Below, piece after piece: positions 1 to 8,136 of a DNA stretch of 64,000 nucleotides; the first letter of the stretch is position 1, and every line of letters begins with the position of its first letter. Origin of the DNA: Chitinophaga dinghuensis. Its GTDB lineage: Bacteria; Bacteroidota; Bacteroidia; Chitinophagales; Chitinophagaceae. The translations under genes and the position numbers were made by a program. The notes under the pieces were generated by a model. It did no database searches and had not been told where the DNA came from. It saw nothing but the letters and a program-made list of their open reading frames with translations. The DNA is taken from contig NZ_QLMA01000001.1 in the NCBI RefSeq assembly GCF_003259435.1, positions 186,001-250,000 of the forward strand, given 5' to 3'.

Positions 1-682
1 TTAAATATCCTGTTTCAGCTACAATGATGTGATCCAGCACTTCGATATCGAATAGTGCGGCTGCACTTTTGATTTTTTTTGTAACGGAGATATCCGCCTG
101 GCTGGGCCGCAGGCTGCCACTTGGATGGTTGTGACAGAGTATTATTTTGGTGGCATGCAGTTCGAGGGCTTCCCGGAAGATAATCCTGGGATCGGCTACT
201 GTGCTGGACATGCCGCCACTACTGATGCATTTACACTGTAATACTTTGTTGGCGTGATTGAGAAACATGACGTAGAATGTTTCGTAGTGCTGGTCTGCGA
301 GGAGGGGCTTAAAGAAAAGTGCGGCGTCGGAGCTGGTCTGAATAACGCTTTTCTGTAGTACCCTGGAGGCCTGGCGCCGGCGGGACAGTTCCAGCGCGGC
401 TACTATGGTTACGGCTTTGGCGATGCCCATGCCTCTCAGTTTGCGCAGATCACTCACATTGAGCCTGCCTAGTTCTGACAGGTTGTCTTTGGCTAGCCGG
501 AGTATTTCCCGGGCCAGATCTACGGCAGATTTCTGCTGATGGCCAGTATGCAGGAGAATGGCTAATAACTCTGCATCACTGAGGGCTGTAGCGCCTTTTT
601 CGATGAGTTTTTCACGGGGTTTATCCCCATCGGACCATTTACTAATGGCCACATAACTGGTTGGGTTAACATTCACAAACAT
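1..682 (-). CDS. radC: RadC family JAB-domain protein (3' end cut by the window edge)
   Basis: The translation reads into the left edge of the window and lacks only its last few residues. It has the RadC layout. The N-terminal part carries a helix-hairpin-helix-like stretch (DLRKLRGMGIAKA). The C-terminal JAB/MPN metalloprotease-like domain carries HNHPSG with the downstream S-x7-D type ligands (SLRPSQAD), followed by DHIIVAETGYL. The chosen ATG at 682 is preceded on the minus strand by GAGAGG, a plausible ribosome site. RadC proteins are named for DNA repair, but their biochemical role is unsettled. The gene is divergent from prs across about 250 bases. Confidence 0.93.
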   Translation of the reverse strand, partial: MFVNVNPTSYVAISKWSDGDKPREKLIEKGATALSDAELLAILLHTGHQQKSAVDLAREILRLAKDNLSELGRLNVSDLRKLRGMGIAKAVTIVAALELSRRRQASRVLQKSVIQTSSDAALFFKPLLADQHYETFYVMFLNHANKVLQCKCISSGGMSSTVADPRIIFREALELHATKIILCHNHPSGSLRPSQADISVTKKIKSAAALFDIEVLDHIIVAETGYL

Positions 683-878
683 ACCTCTCGGCTTTACTTA
701 AAGATACGATCTCATCCCTGAACGATTATCATCTCACGAAACATATTTCTTTATTTACTACATTAGAATAGTTTTTCTGATAGTATAAAAAAGCATTTCT
801 ATTTGAAGCTATTATCTATCTGTTTATGAAGTTAATGTGAATAGAATATTTCGCTAATATTAATTTTATGCGAAAAAA

Positions 879-912
879 TTGCTGCTGGAACTCCCAAAAA
901 ATCATAGTTTTG
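879..912 (+). promoter_or_regulatory. Putative Bacteroidota-type promoter of prs
   Basis: A perfect TAnnTTTG box (TAGTTTTG) lies at 905-912, with a TTG at 879-881 as a possible -33 element (spacer 23, at the long end of what is accepted in this phylum). Transcription would start about 12 bases before the prs ATG, giving a very short leader. This is motif matching only. Confidence 0.5.
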
Positions 913-931
913 CAACCTCTTTTCCACTAGT

Positions 932-1891
932 ATGCAACCTTCAGTAAAAATCTTCTCAGGCAACAGTAATCCGGCATTGGCAGAGAAAATCGCCAAGCGA
1001 TACGGAAACGGACTTAATGGCCTTGGTAAAGTAAAAATCCAGAAATTCAGTGACGGCGAATTTCAGCCTGTTTTCCTGGAAAGTATTCGCGGTGACTATG
1101 TTTTCCTGATTCAGGGAACAAATGCTCCTTCTGACAATCTGATGGAGCTGCTGTTGATGATTGACGCGGCTAAGCGTGCATCTGCAGGGTACATTACCGC
1201 GGTAATTCCATATTTCGGCTTCGCCCGTCAGGACAGAAAAGACAAGCCACGCGTGGCTATTGGTTCCAAACTGGTAGCAAATCTGCTGACTTCGGCAGGC
1301 GCTAACAGGGTGATTACCATGGATTTACATGCTCCTCAGATCCAGGGATTCTTCGATATTCCTGTGGATCACCTGGATAGTTCTGCGATTTTTATCCCTT
1401 ACATTGAGCAATTAAAGCTGGAAAATCTTACCTTTGCGTCCCCTGACGTAGGTAGCACCAGTCGTGTACGCGAAATAGCCTCCTATTTCGGCGCCGAAAT
1501 GGTGATATGTGATAAACACCGTAAACGTGCCAATGAGATTGCCTCTATGGTCGTGATCGGAGATGTGAAAGACAGGGACATTGTGCTCATTGACGATATC
1601 TGCGATACTGCCGGCACCCTTTCAAAAGCCGCTAACCTCCTGAAGGAGAAAGGCGCCAGAAGTGTTCGTGCTTTCTGTACTCACCCGGTATTCAGCGGGA
1701 AAGCGTACGAAAACATTGAAAATTCTGTGCTGGAAGAAATGGTAGTATGCGATACCATTCCATTGACACAGCAAAGCCCTAAGATCAAAGTGATCTCTGT
1801 GGCAGAACTTTTTGCTGTGGCTATCCGCAATATGCACGAGAATAAATCTATCACCAGCCTGTTTATTCACAGCCAGCGCAGAGGTGATTGA
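932..1891 (+). CDS. prs: Ribose-phosphate pyrophosphokinase (PRPP synthase)
   Basis: This cytoplasmic enzyme makes PRPP from ribose 5-phosphate and ATP for nucleotide, histidine and tryptophan synthesis. At 319 residues it has the usual class I length. Visible motifs are the ATP-binding stretch YFGFARQDRK (94-103), the metal/catalytic DLHAPQIQGFF (131-141), the flexible-loop KHRKR (195-199) and the PRPP loop IVLIDDICDTAGT (217-229). It is followed 45 bases later by rplY, and pth comes next. As far as I know, this prs-rplY-pth order is common in Bacteroidota. Start chosen at the first ATG, just after the promoter box. Confidence 0.97.
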   Translation: MQPSVKIFSGNSNPALAEKIAKRYGNGLNGLGKVKIQKFSDGEFQPVFLESIRGDYVFLIQGTNAPSDNLMELLLMIDAAKRASAGYITAVIPYFGFARQDRKDKPRVAIGSKLVANLLTSAGANRVITMDLHAPQIQGFFDIPVDHLDSSAIFIPYIEQLKLENLTFASPDVGSTSRVREIASYFGAEMVICDKHRKRANEIASMVVIGDVKDRDIVLIDDICDTAGTLSKAANLLKEKGARSVRAFCTHPVFSGKAYENIENSVLEEMVVCDTIPLTQQSPKIKVISVAELFAVAIRNMHENKSITSLFIHSQRRGD

Positions 1892-1936
1892 TAATTGAAC
1901 CAGGATTTTTTATTCATTATATAAATTGTTTAAACA

Positions 1937-2527
1937 ATGAGAACAATAACCATCGAAGGACAACTCAGGAGCGAATTCGGTAAAAAAGCCACCCGCGCGA
2001 TCCGTTCTGAGGAAAAAGTGCCTTGTGTTATTTACGGGGGTGCAGAAACTGTAAACTTTTCAGCTCCTGCAAAAGATTTCAAAACCCTGATTTACACTCC
2101 TGATTTCCAAATCGCTGAAGTGAAACTGGGCGCTAAAACTTACAAGTGCGTAGTAAAAGATCTGCAGTTTGACGTTGTTACAGACGAACTGGCTCACATC
2201 GACTTCATGGAACTGGTAGAAGATAAACCAGTTAGCGTGACCCTGCCAATTAAACTGGTTGGTCAGTCAGTAGGTGTTAAAGCTGGTGGTAAACTGGTTA
2301 GCAAACTGAAAGCACTGAAAGTTAAAGCACTGCCTAAGCACCTGGTTGAATCTATCGAAGTAAACATCGAGAACCTGGAACTGAATGCTAACATCCGCGT
2401 TGAAGACGTGAAAGTGGAAGGTATCGAAATTACCAACTCTCCACGTATTCCTATCGCGTCTGTAGTAATGACTCGTCAGCTGCGTCAGGAAGAAGCAACT
2501 GCTGAAAAAGATGCTAAAAAGAAATAA
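1937..2527 (+). CDS. rplY: 50S ribosomal protein L25/general stress protein Ctc
   Basis: This 196-residue protein matches the long (Ctc-like) form of L25, which binds 5S rRNA. The N-terminal 5S-binding domain begins ITIEGQLRSEFGKKATRAIR and includes VPCVIYGG and DLQFDVVTDELAHIDF. The C-terminal beta domain includes VTLPIKLVGQSVGVKAGG. The tail (ATAEKDAKKK) is charged and basic. The gene sits between prs and pth, and a strong hairpin terminator follows. A 14-base perfect palindrome (ATTGTTTAAACAAT, 1925-1938) overlaps the start codon. Confidence 0.96.
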   Translation: MRTITIEGQLRSEFGKKATRAIRSEEKVPCVIYGGAETVNFSAPAKDFKTLIYTPDFQIAEVKLGAKTYKCVVKDLQFDVVTDELAHIDFMELVEDKPVSVTLPIKLVGQSVGVKAGGKLVSKLKALKVKALPKHLVESIEVNIENLELNANIRVEDVKVEGIEITNSPRIPIASVVMTRQLRQEEATAEKDAKKK

Positions 2528-2546
2528 TCTTTTAGATATATTTTTC

Positions 2547-2580
2547 AAAGAGCCCACGCGCCCGCGTGGGCTCTTTAATT
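2547..2580 (+). terminator. Rho-independent terminator after rplY
   Basis: A perfect 14-base-pair GC-rich stem (arms 2547-2560 and 2563-2576, AAAGAGCCCACGCG and its complement) ends in TTTAATTTT. It lies 19 bases after the rplY stop and should end the prs-rplY transcript. Confidence 0.9.
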
Positions 2581-2766
2581 TTGAGACCACCCCGGCTATT
2601 ACATAGTCTGCGGCCGTAAGCCACGCCAGACACGTGTCTCCGCAGGATAATCAGGATATTATCAACCGCAGCAACCAACTAATGGTCAGCAGAAATCAAT
2701 AATAGGTAAATCGATTAGCTGACTTTTAAGTTCTTCTTCTTTAATTTTATACCTGTTAAACGCATT

Positions 2767-3348
2767 ATGAAGTACTTAATAGCAGGATTGGGAAATATCG
2801 GAGCTGAATACCAGCATACCCGTCATAATATCGGATTTGACGTGGCAGATGCCTTTGTGGCCAAGCATAATGGCTCCTTTCACAACGACCGACTGGCGGA
2901 TGTTGCCGAGATTAAATGGAAAGGCAAAGTATTTATCGTGATTAAGCCTACCACTTATATGAATCTCAGTGGTAAAGCCATCAAATACTGGATGGACAAA
3001 GAAAAAATTCCCGTAGAAAATCTCTTGGTTTTAGTGGATGAACTCGCTTTGCCCCTGGATGTAATGCGATTGAGAGGAAGTGGTAGCGATGCTGGGCATA
3101 ATGGCCTGAAAAGCATCCAGGATTCCCTGACCACCAGTCAATATCCAAGGCTCCGTTTCGGCATTGGTAATAACTATCCAAAAGGCCGCCAGGTGGAGTT
3201 TGTACTGGGTAAATGGAAGCATGATGAAATCGCTATCGTACAGGAAAAAATCGATAAATCCGTAGAAATCATCGAAAGCTTTGCCACCACCGGCATTGCC
3301 CGTACCATGAATACTTTTAATAATCTTACTTACCCTTCTGTAAAGTAA
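2767..3348 (+). CDS. pth: Peptidyl-tRNA hydrolase
   Basis: Releases tRNA from peptidyl-tRNAs that drop off the ribosome. The 193 residues match the bacterial Pth length. Key residues are visible: N10 and catalytic H20 (GLGNIGAEYQHTRHNIG), N66 (TTYMNLSGK), D91 (LVLVDELALPLD) and N112 (GSDAGHNGLKSI). D91 is followed by ELAL rather than the more usual DLDL, a conservative family variation. The gene lies 240 bases after rplY beyond a terminator, so it probably has its own promoter. Confidence 0.96.
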   Translation: MKYLIAGLGNIGAEYQHTRHNIGFDVADAFVAKHNGSFHNDRLADVAEIKWKGKVFIVIKPTTYMNLSGKAIKYWMDKEKIPVENLLVLVDELALPLDVMRLRGSGSDAGHNGLKSIQDSLTTSQYPRLRFGIGNNYPKGRQVEFVLGKWKHDEIAIVQEKIDKSVEIIESFATTGIARTMNTFNNLTYPSVK

Positions 3349-3353
3349 ATTTG
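3346..3353 (+). promoter_or_regulatory. Possible -7 promoter box for the downstream FAH gene
   Basis: A perfect TAnnTTTG match (TAAATTTG) overlaps the pth stop codon, about 50 bases before the next ATG. No TTG at the expected -33 spacing was seen, so support is limited to the -7 box. Confidence 0.35.
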
Positions 3354-3402
3354 TAAATATGGCAGCTATCTGCTTTATTTAACCTTTAAAAACAAGCGCA
3401 TT

Positions 3403-4014
3403 ATGAAAATTATTTGCGTAGGTAGAAACTATGCCGACCATGCCAAAGAATTGAAAAATGAAGTGCCAACCGAACCGGTCCTCTTCATGAAACCGAAAAA
3501 TGCCTTGCTACAGAATAATCACCCATTCTATTACCCGGAGTTTACCAGCAACCTCCATTATGAATGCGAGCTGGTACTCAGAGTAAGCAAGAACGGTAAA
3601 CATGTTCAGGAGAAGTTCGCTGATAAGTACTATGACCAGATTTCAGTAGGCATCGACTTTACGGCCCGTGATATCCAGGAAAAACAAAAAGCCAAAGGGC
3701 TGCCCTGGGAAATTGCCAAAGCCTTCGATAACTCTGCTATCGTTGGAAAATTCATGCCTATCACGCCGGAATTGGATAAAAAAGATATCAATTTCTGCCT
3801 GTATAAAAACAAAACACTGGCACAGCAAGGGAATACGAAAGATCTGCTTTTCTCTTTCGATTTTCTCGTTGCCTATATCTCTAAATATTTTACCCTGAAT
3901 ATCGGAGACCTCATCTTCACCGGTACTCCTGCGGGCGTAGGCCCGACTGAAATTGGGGATAGCTTCGAAGCATTTATTGAGAATGAAAGCCTGCTGGAAT
4001 TCTCTGTGAAATAA
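3403..4014 (+). CDS. Fumarylacetoacetate hydrolase (FAH) family protein
   Basis: A compact FAH-fold enzyme of 203 residues, the size of FAHD1-like acylpyruvases/oxaloacetate decarboxylases. It begins with the typical IICVGRNYADHAKEL. The acidic metal ligands are visible as E54 and E56 (HYECELVLR) and D85 (VGIDFTARDIQ), and the family signature GDLIFTGTPAGVGP is near the C-terminus. The family cleaves or decarboxylates 2,4-diketo or 2-oxo acids; the exact substrate cannot be read from sequence. It is convergent with the marR-type gene. Confidence 0.9.
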   Translation: MKIICVGRNYADHAKELKNEVPTEPVLFMKPKNALLQNNHPFYYPEFTSNLHYECELVLRVSKNGKHVQEKFADKYYDQISVGIDFTARDIQEKQKAKGLPWEIAKAFDNSAIVGKFMPITPELDKKDINFCLYKNKTLAQQGNTKDLLFSFDFLVAYISKYFTLNIGDLIFTGTPAGVGPTEIGDSFEAFIENESLLEFSVK

Positions 4015-4021
4015 TATTGGT

Positions 4022-4053
4022 CGGGAGGGTAGGCTGTCTGCCTATACCTCCCG
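4022..4053. terminator. Hairpin between the convergent FAH and marR genes
   Basis: An inverted repeat (CGGGAGGGTAGGC at 4022-4034 against GCCTATACCTCCCG at 4040-4053) lies between the two convergent stops. The stem is GC-rich but the T-run is short, so termination strength is uncertain. Confidence 0.6.
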
Positions 4054-4068
4054 GTTTATACTACCTGT

Positions 4069-4509
4069 TTATGGGACATTCTCATAAATAGTATCCAGAA
4101 TACGGGTCAGTTCGTTATAATCTTGCTCTGAAAGGCCTTTCCAGCCCACTTTACGCATGTCATGCACCATGGGCTTCACATCTTTGTACTTTTCCACGCC
4201 AGCAGGCGTCAGTTGCAGATATACTTTACGTCTGTCCACACTATCAGCCTCCCGCTGTACCAATCCCTTCCTGACCAATAACTCTATAATCCGGGAAATC
4301 GTAGTGATGTCCTTGGAGGTATTACGGGCGAGCTCGTTATGCGTCGTTTTCTTATGCTTGTACAGATTTTCCACTAACAACCATTGGTCCACCGTTATGT
4401 CTTTTTGCTTGGCATCAAACTGTTTCTGCCAATAATTGCGCAATTTTTTCAGCGTAGCATCCAACTTAAAAAAAGAGGGATTACTGACGAAAGTATCAGT
4501 CATATTCAT
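4069..4509 (-). CDS. MarR family transcriptional regulator
   Basis: A winged-helix regulator of 146 residues, the normal MarR length. The DNA-binding region reads THNELARNTSKDITTISRIIELLVRKGLVQREADSVDRRKVYLQLT, which contains the recognition helix and the D-x-R-R wing typical of MarR. It is divergent from the 2-oxoacid dehydrogenase E1 gene, with repeated half-sites in the gap, so autoregulation and control of E1 are plausible inferences. Two in-frame ATGs (4509 and 4503) could serve as start. Confidence 0.92.
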   Translation of the reverse strand: MNMTDTFVSNPSFFKLDATLKKLRNYWQKQFDAKQKDITVDQWLLVENLYKHKKTTHNELARNTSKDITTISRIIELLVRKGLVQREADSVDRRKVYLQLTPAGVEKYKDVKPMVHDMRKVGWKGLSEQDYNELTRILDTIYENVP

Positions 4510-4513
4510 TAAT

Positions 4514-4548
4514 TTGCATTAGCAACAGTTGTTATAGCAACTATTTTG
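4514..4548. promoter_or_regulatory. Candidate MarR operator in the marR/E1 divergent gap
   Basis: The gap holds a direct repeat TAGCAAC (4520-4526 and 4535-4541, 15 bases apart), the palindrome TTGCATTAGCAA (4514-4525) and the near-palindrome GTTGTTATAGCAAC (4528-4541, one mismatched pair). MarR proteins bind such dyads of similar length. Binding is inferred from symmetry and position only. Confidence 0.45.
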
Positions 4549-6708
4549 CTTCTTCCATTTACATCACCAAAACAGTCTTACGTGTTTAAAGATAGTACAA
4601 GCGTTTCAACTTTAAAAGCGCCGGCTGCAGGGATCGGGGAGACGGTTACCAGGGAAGACCTGCTGACTGCCTATCGCCTGATGTGTGAAGCCGCTGCCAT
4701 GGCTGCCGTTTACGAAGCCAATCGCCCCATCTGCAAGTATGTACATTCCACCTCCAGAGGTCATGAAGCCATTCAGATTGCTACCGGTTTACAACTACAC
4801 CCATGGGATTATGTAAGTCCTTACTATCGCGACGACAGCATGTTGCTGGCCATGGGATTTGCTCCCTATGAGCTGATGTTACAGTTACTGGCCAAGGCGG
4901 AAGATCCTTTCTCCGGCGGTCGTTCCTATTATTCGCATCCCAACAGTAATCGTCCGGACAGGCCTCAGATCCCTCATCAGAGCAGTGCCACCGGTATGCA
5001 GGTCATTCCTGCAACAGGTATGGCACAAGGCCTTCAATACCTGGCACAGATACAGTCGGACTTGCTGAAAACAGGCCCTGATGGCGAAATGCCGGTAGTG
5101 GTTTGTTCCCTCGGCGACAGCAGCGTGACGGAAGGAGAAGTGAGTGAAGCTTTACAATTTGCCGTACTGAAAGAATTACCAATTATTTACCTGGTACAGG
5201 ATAATGAATGGGGGATTTCTGTTACTGCGCCGGAAGCCCGTGCGATGGATGCTTACGAGTATGCCGCCGGTTTCAAAGGACTGGAACGCATGCGGGTGGA
5301 TGGTAGCGACTATGACGCTGCCTGGCATGGTATGGCTGCAGCCATCAGTTATGTACGTCATGAACGCAAACCTATACTGGTGCAAGCTTCTGTGCCTTTG
5401 CTCGGTCATCATACTTCTGGTGTACGCAAAGAATGGTACCGTGATGCAGCAGATCTGGAGAAACATGCCAAGAATGATCCGATGCCTAAACTGAAAAGTT
5501 TACTCCTTCGTAAAGGTGTAAGCGAAGAGGCATTGCATGAAATAGAAACTAACGCTAACGCATATATTATTAAGTCCTTCCAGGAAGCTACTGCCGCTGC
5601 AGAGCCCTCTCCGGAAACCGTGGCTCAGCATGTATTTGCACCTACTCCTGTAACAGAAGAAAAAGGAGAACGTACGCCTGCTGGCGGTGCAAAAGTGGTG
5701 ATGGTGGATGCGGCATTGCATGCTATTGAAGAGATCATGCAACAATATCCGGAAGCCATCCTCTTTGGCCAGGATGTGGGACGCCGCTTAGGAGGCGTTT
5801 TCCGCGAAGCCGCTACCCTCGGGGATAAATTCGGCGATCACCGGGTATACAATACCGCTATTCAGGAAGCATATATTATCGGATCTACGGCAGGATTATC
5901 TGCTGTAGGCGTAAAACCTATTGTGGAAGTACAGTTTGCAGATTATATCTATCCCGGCTTTAACCAGCTGGTGACAGAAATATCAAAGTCATGCTACCTG
6001 ACACAAGGGAAATATCCGGTGCAAACATTGGTACGTGTACCTATCGGCGCTTACGGTGGCGGTGGCCCTTATCATAGTGGCAGCGTGGAATCAACCCTAT
6101 TATCTATCAAAGGTATTAAGGTGGTTTATCCGTCTAATGCGGCTGATATGAAAGGATTATTGAAAGCTGCATTTCTGGACCCTAATCCGGTAGTGATGCT
6201 GGAGCATAAAGGGCTTTACTGGAGCAAGGTTCCGGGAACACAGGATGCCATGACTATTGAACCTGGAGCGGACTACGTATTGCCATTAGGCAAAGCGGCC
6301 GTGGTACAACAGGCACATCCAAAAGATGTAGCCATGGGGAATTCCATCTGTGTAATTACTTATGGCATGGGCGTTTACTGGGCGAAAGCTGCTGCTAAAG
6401 CATTCCCTGGCAATGTGGAAATCATTGATCTGCGTACGCTGTTTCCATTGGATGAAGCCTTGATATTCGAAACGGTGAAGAAACATGGCAAATGCATGGT
6501 ATTGACAGAAGAGCAACTGAATAATTCCTTTACGCAATCGCTCGCAGGACGCATTCAGAAGGCTTGTTTCCGCGAACTGGATGCACCGGTATATATGCTG
6601 GGTGCAATGGATCTGCCGGCAGTTCCTTTGAATATGGGATTGGAAGCGGCTATGCTGCCTAATCCTGATAAGGTAGCCGCCATGATGCAGGAATTATTGA
6701 ATTACTAA
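4546..6708 (+). CDS. Fused alpha/beta E1 of a 2-oxoacid (branched-chain type) dehydrogenase
   Basis: One 720-residue chain joins both E1 subunits, which are separate in many bacteria. The alpha half (about 30-350) has GHEAIQIATG, the substrate-binding YYRDDSMLLAMG and the thiamine-diphosphate motif GDSSVTEG (190-197) with QDNEWGIS. The beta half starts near 382 and has FGQDVGRRLGGVFREA and VEVQFADYIYPGFNQL. It decarboxylates 2-oxoacids and passes the acyl group to an E2 lipoyl protein, not present in this window. The start is uncertain: no ATG occurs before residue 46. TTG at 4546 gives the longest product and GTG at 4582 is an alternative. Confidence 0.9.
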   Translation: MLLPFTSPKQSYVFKDSTSVSTLKAPAAGIGETVTREDLLTAYRLMCEAAAMAAVYEANRPICKYVHSTSRGHEAIQIATGLQLHPWDYVSPYYRDDSMLLAMGFAPYELMLQLLAKAEDPFSGGRSYYSHPNSNRPDRPQIPHQSSATGMQVIPATGMAQGLQYLAQIQSDLLKTGPDGEMPVVVCSLGDSSVTEGEVSEALQFAVLKELPIIYLVQDNEWGISVTAPEARAMDAYEYAAGFKGLERMRVDGSDYDAAWHGMAAAISYVRHERKPILVQASVPLLGHHTSGVRKEWYRDAADLEKHAKNDPMPKLKSLLLRKGVSEEALHEIETNANAYIIKSFQEATAAAEPSPETVAQHVFAPTPVTEEKGERTPAGGAKVVMVDAALHAIEEIMQQYPEAILFGQDVGRRLGGVFREAATLGDKFGDHRVYNTAIQEAYIIGSTAGLSAVGVKPIVEVQFADYIYPGFNQLVTEISKSCYLTQGKYPVQTLVRVPIGAYGGGGPYHSGSVESTLLSIKGIKVVYPSNAADMKGLLKAAFLDPNPVVMLEHKGLYWSKVPGTQDAMTIEPGADYVLPLGKAAVVQQAHPKDVAMGNSICVITYGMGVYWAKAAAKAFPGNVEIIDLRTLFPLDEALIFETVKKHGKCMVLTEEQLNNSFTQSLAGRIQKACFRELDAPVYMLGAMDLPAVPLNMGLEAAMLPNPDKVAAMMQELLNY

Positions 6709-6731
6709 CAGATTGACTGTTATAGATATTG

Positions 6732-6770
6732 ACCGGTGTTTCCTTCAAAGGAAACACCGGTTTCTTTTTG
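6732..6770 (+). terminator. Strong terminator between E1 and the convergent serine hydrolase
   Basis: A perfect 14-base-pair stem (arms 6732-6745 and 6748-6761, ACCGGTGTTTCCTT and its complement) is followed by TTCTTTTTG. It lies 23 bases after the E1 stop. Confidence 0.9.
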
Positions 6771-6773
6771 TGA

Positions 6774-7937
6774 CTACAGTCTGAACAGATCTCCCAGTAG
6801 CTGATTTACTGCGATGTGTAAATCGTCTTCTTCGATTTTTCTGTTCAAAATAATGACCACCGCTCTTTTGGTATCCGGACAGAAATATAATAACGAACTG
6901 CCTCCTATCACATCTCCACTATGCCCATAAATATCGCTGGTACCTAGTTTAAAGTGCTCCAGGAATAGCCCCTGAGAAGGTTTTACGTCAGGAAACGGGA
7001 CTTTTTTCATAGCGTCCAGGGATTGGGGACTAATCAACTGCTTTCCTGACGCCATGCCGTTGTTTATGAGCATTCTCGCGAAAGTAGCCAGGTCTGTCAG
7101 ATTACTGTGTAATCCGCCACTGCAATAATCTACGGTACTGTATTTACCAGTAGGCGTCAGCTTATTGGTAACGTAATAGGGCATTGCGAAGGGTTGTGCC
7201 GTGAAATCCCGCAGATGCCAGACCAGTGTGCGGGTATTGAGTGGCGTGATAAACGATTTGTAAGAGTAAGTGTCAAAATTTTCTCCCGCTACCTGTTCTA
7301 CAATGCAGGCTGCCAGAGCCGCTCCTATATTGCTGTAGCTGTAAATGGCTCCTTTACTGTCGTCCATAAAGGTGATGGGATTATAATACTGTCCCCCTGG
7401 CGTTAGTATACCTTTTATATAATCCCGTAGTATCATTGGATTATCCTGCTCCATGGTTAGAAAGCCTGCTGTGAGAAGATCTCTGTTGTAGATAGTGTCC
7501 TGGATGCCGGAAGTATGTGTCAGTAAGTGTTTTAAGGTAATTTTTTTGCCTGGATGATGTGGATTGACCACTTTGAAAGGAAGATAGTCATTGATATCGG
7601 CATCGATATTTAGTTTACCTGCTTCCTGCAGTTTTAATACGCTGAATCCCACCATTGTTTTTGCAATAGACCCGATTTTAAAAACTGTTTTTTCAGTTAC
7701 AGGTTCCTTCTTCTCCATATCTGCCAGTCCTTTGGCTTTGCTCCAGAGGATGCCATCCGCGCCTACTAAGGCCACCGCCATACCTGGAACTTCCAGGTCT
7801 TTTACAATCTTGTCCATTTGATTTTCAACTGTTGCGGTGTGGAAGGGATTTGCTTCTTTTTTGTTTTTTCTGCAAGCGCTGCAAATCAGGAGTAGCGAGA
7901 GCATTGCGATAAAATAGTACTTCATGCTTTTTTTCAT
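6774..7937 (-). CDS. Serine hydrolase of the class C beta-lactamase/penicillin-binding family, lipoprotein
   Basis: From the ATG at 7937 the product has a lipoprotein signal (MKYYFIAMLSLLLICSAC) and should be anchored in the cell envelope. The three catalytic elements of the class C/PBP fold are visible: S-x-x-K in GSIAKTM, Y-x-N in YSYSNIGAA and H-S-G in YGHSGDVIGG. Other family landmarks are LLTHTSGI and CSGGLHSNLTDLATFA. Such proteins may be D-Ala peptidases, esterases or amidases; beta-lactamase activity cannot be assumed. The reading frame is open to 8003, but that would put 22 hydrophilic residues before the signal peptide. A start at 7925 is also possible. Confidence 0.9.
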   Translation of the reverse strand: MKKSMKYYFIAMLSLLLICSACRKNKKEANPFHTATVENQMDKIVKDLEVPGMAVALVGADGILWSKAKGLADMEKKEPVTEKTVFKIGSIAKTMVGFSVLKLQEAGKLNIDADINDYLPFKVVNPHHPGKKITLKHLLTHTSGIQDTIYNRDLLTAGFLTMEQDNPMILRDYIKGILTPGGQYYNPITFMDDSKGAIYSYSNIGAALAACIVEQVAGENFDTYSYKSFITPLNTRTLVWHLRDFTAQPFAMPYYVTNKLTPTGKYSTVDYCSGGLHSNLTDLATFARMLINNGMASGKQLISPQSLDAMKKVPFPDVKPSQGLFLEHFKLGTSDIYGHSGDVIGGSSLLYFCPDTKRAVVIILNRKIEEDDLHIAVNQLLGDLFRL

Positions 7938-8077
7938 AAAAGAAGCGGGAATTCCGCTTGGTACATGGACTTTTATACCAACAGGGGGAGAGTGGCATAT
8001 CAACTCAAATAGAAGGCGTATAAACAGGACGTAGGGGTAGTGATGATGCAGACGCGTGATATTGGTAGCAAAGAAAA

Positions 8078-8085
8078 TAAGTTTG
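8078..8085 (+). promoter_or_regulatory. Possible -7 promoter box for the LytS/LytTR pair
   Basis: A perfect TAnnTTTG match (TAAGTTTG) lies about 50 bases before the kinase ATG. No well-spaced -33 element is obvious. Confidence 0.35.
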
Positions 8086-8136
8086 GTGACGTTGTTGTAA
8101 AGGTTCGTAGGCTGATTATTCTATAAAAGGTGGTGA

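Noticed and set aside
5770-5772. Gln in FGQDVG of the E1 beta half, where many E1 beta subunits have Glu
   Set aside because: As I recall, branched-chain E1 beta subunits of pseudomonads also read GQDVG, so this is probably normal family variation.
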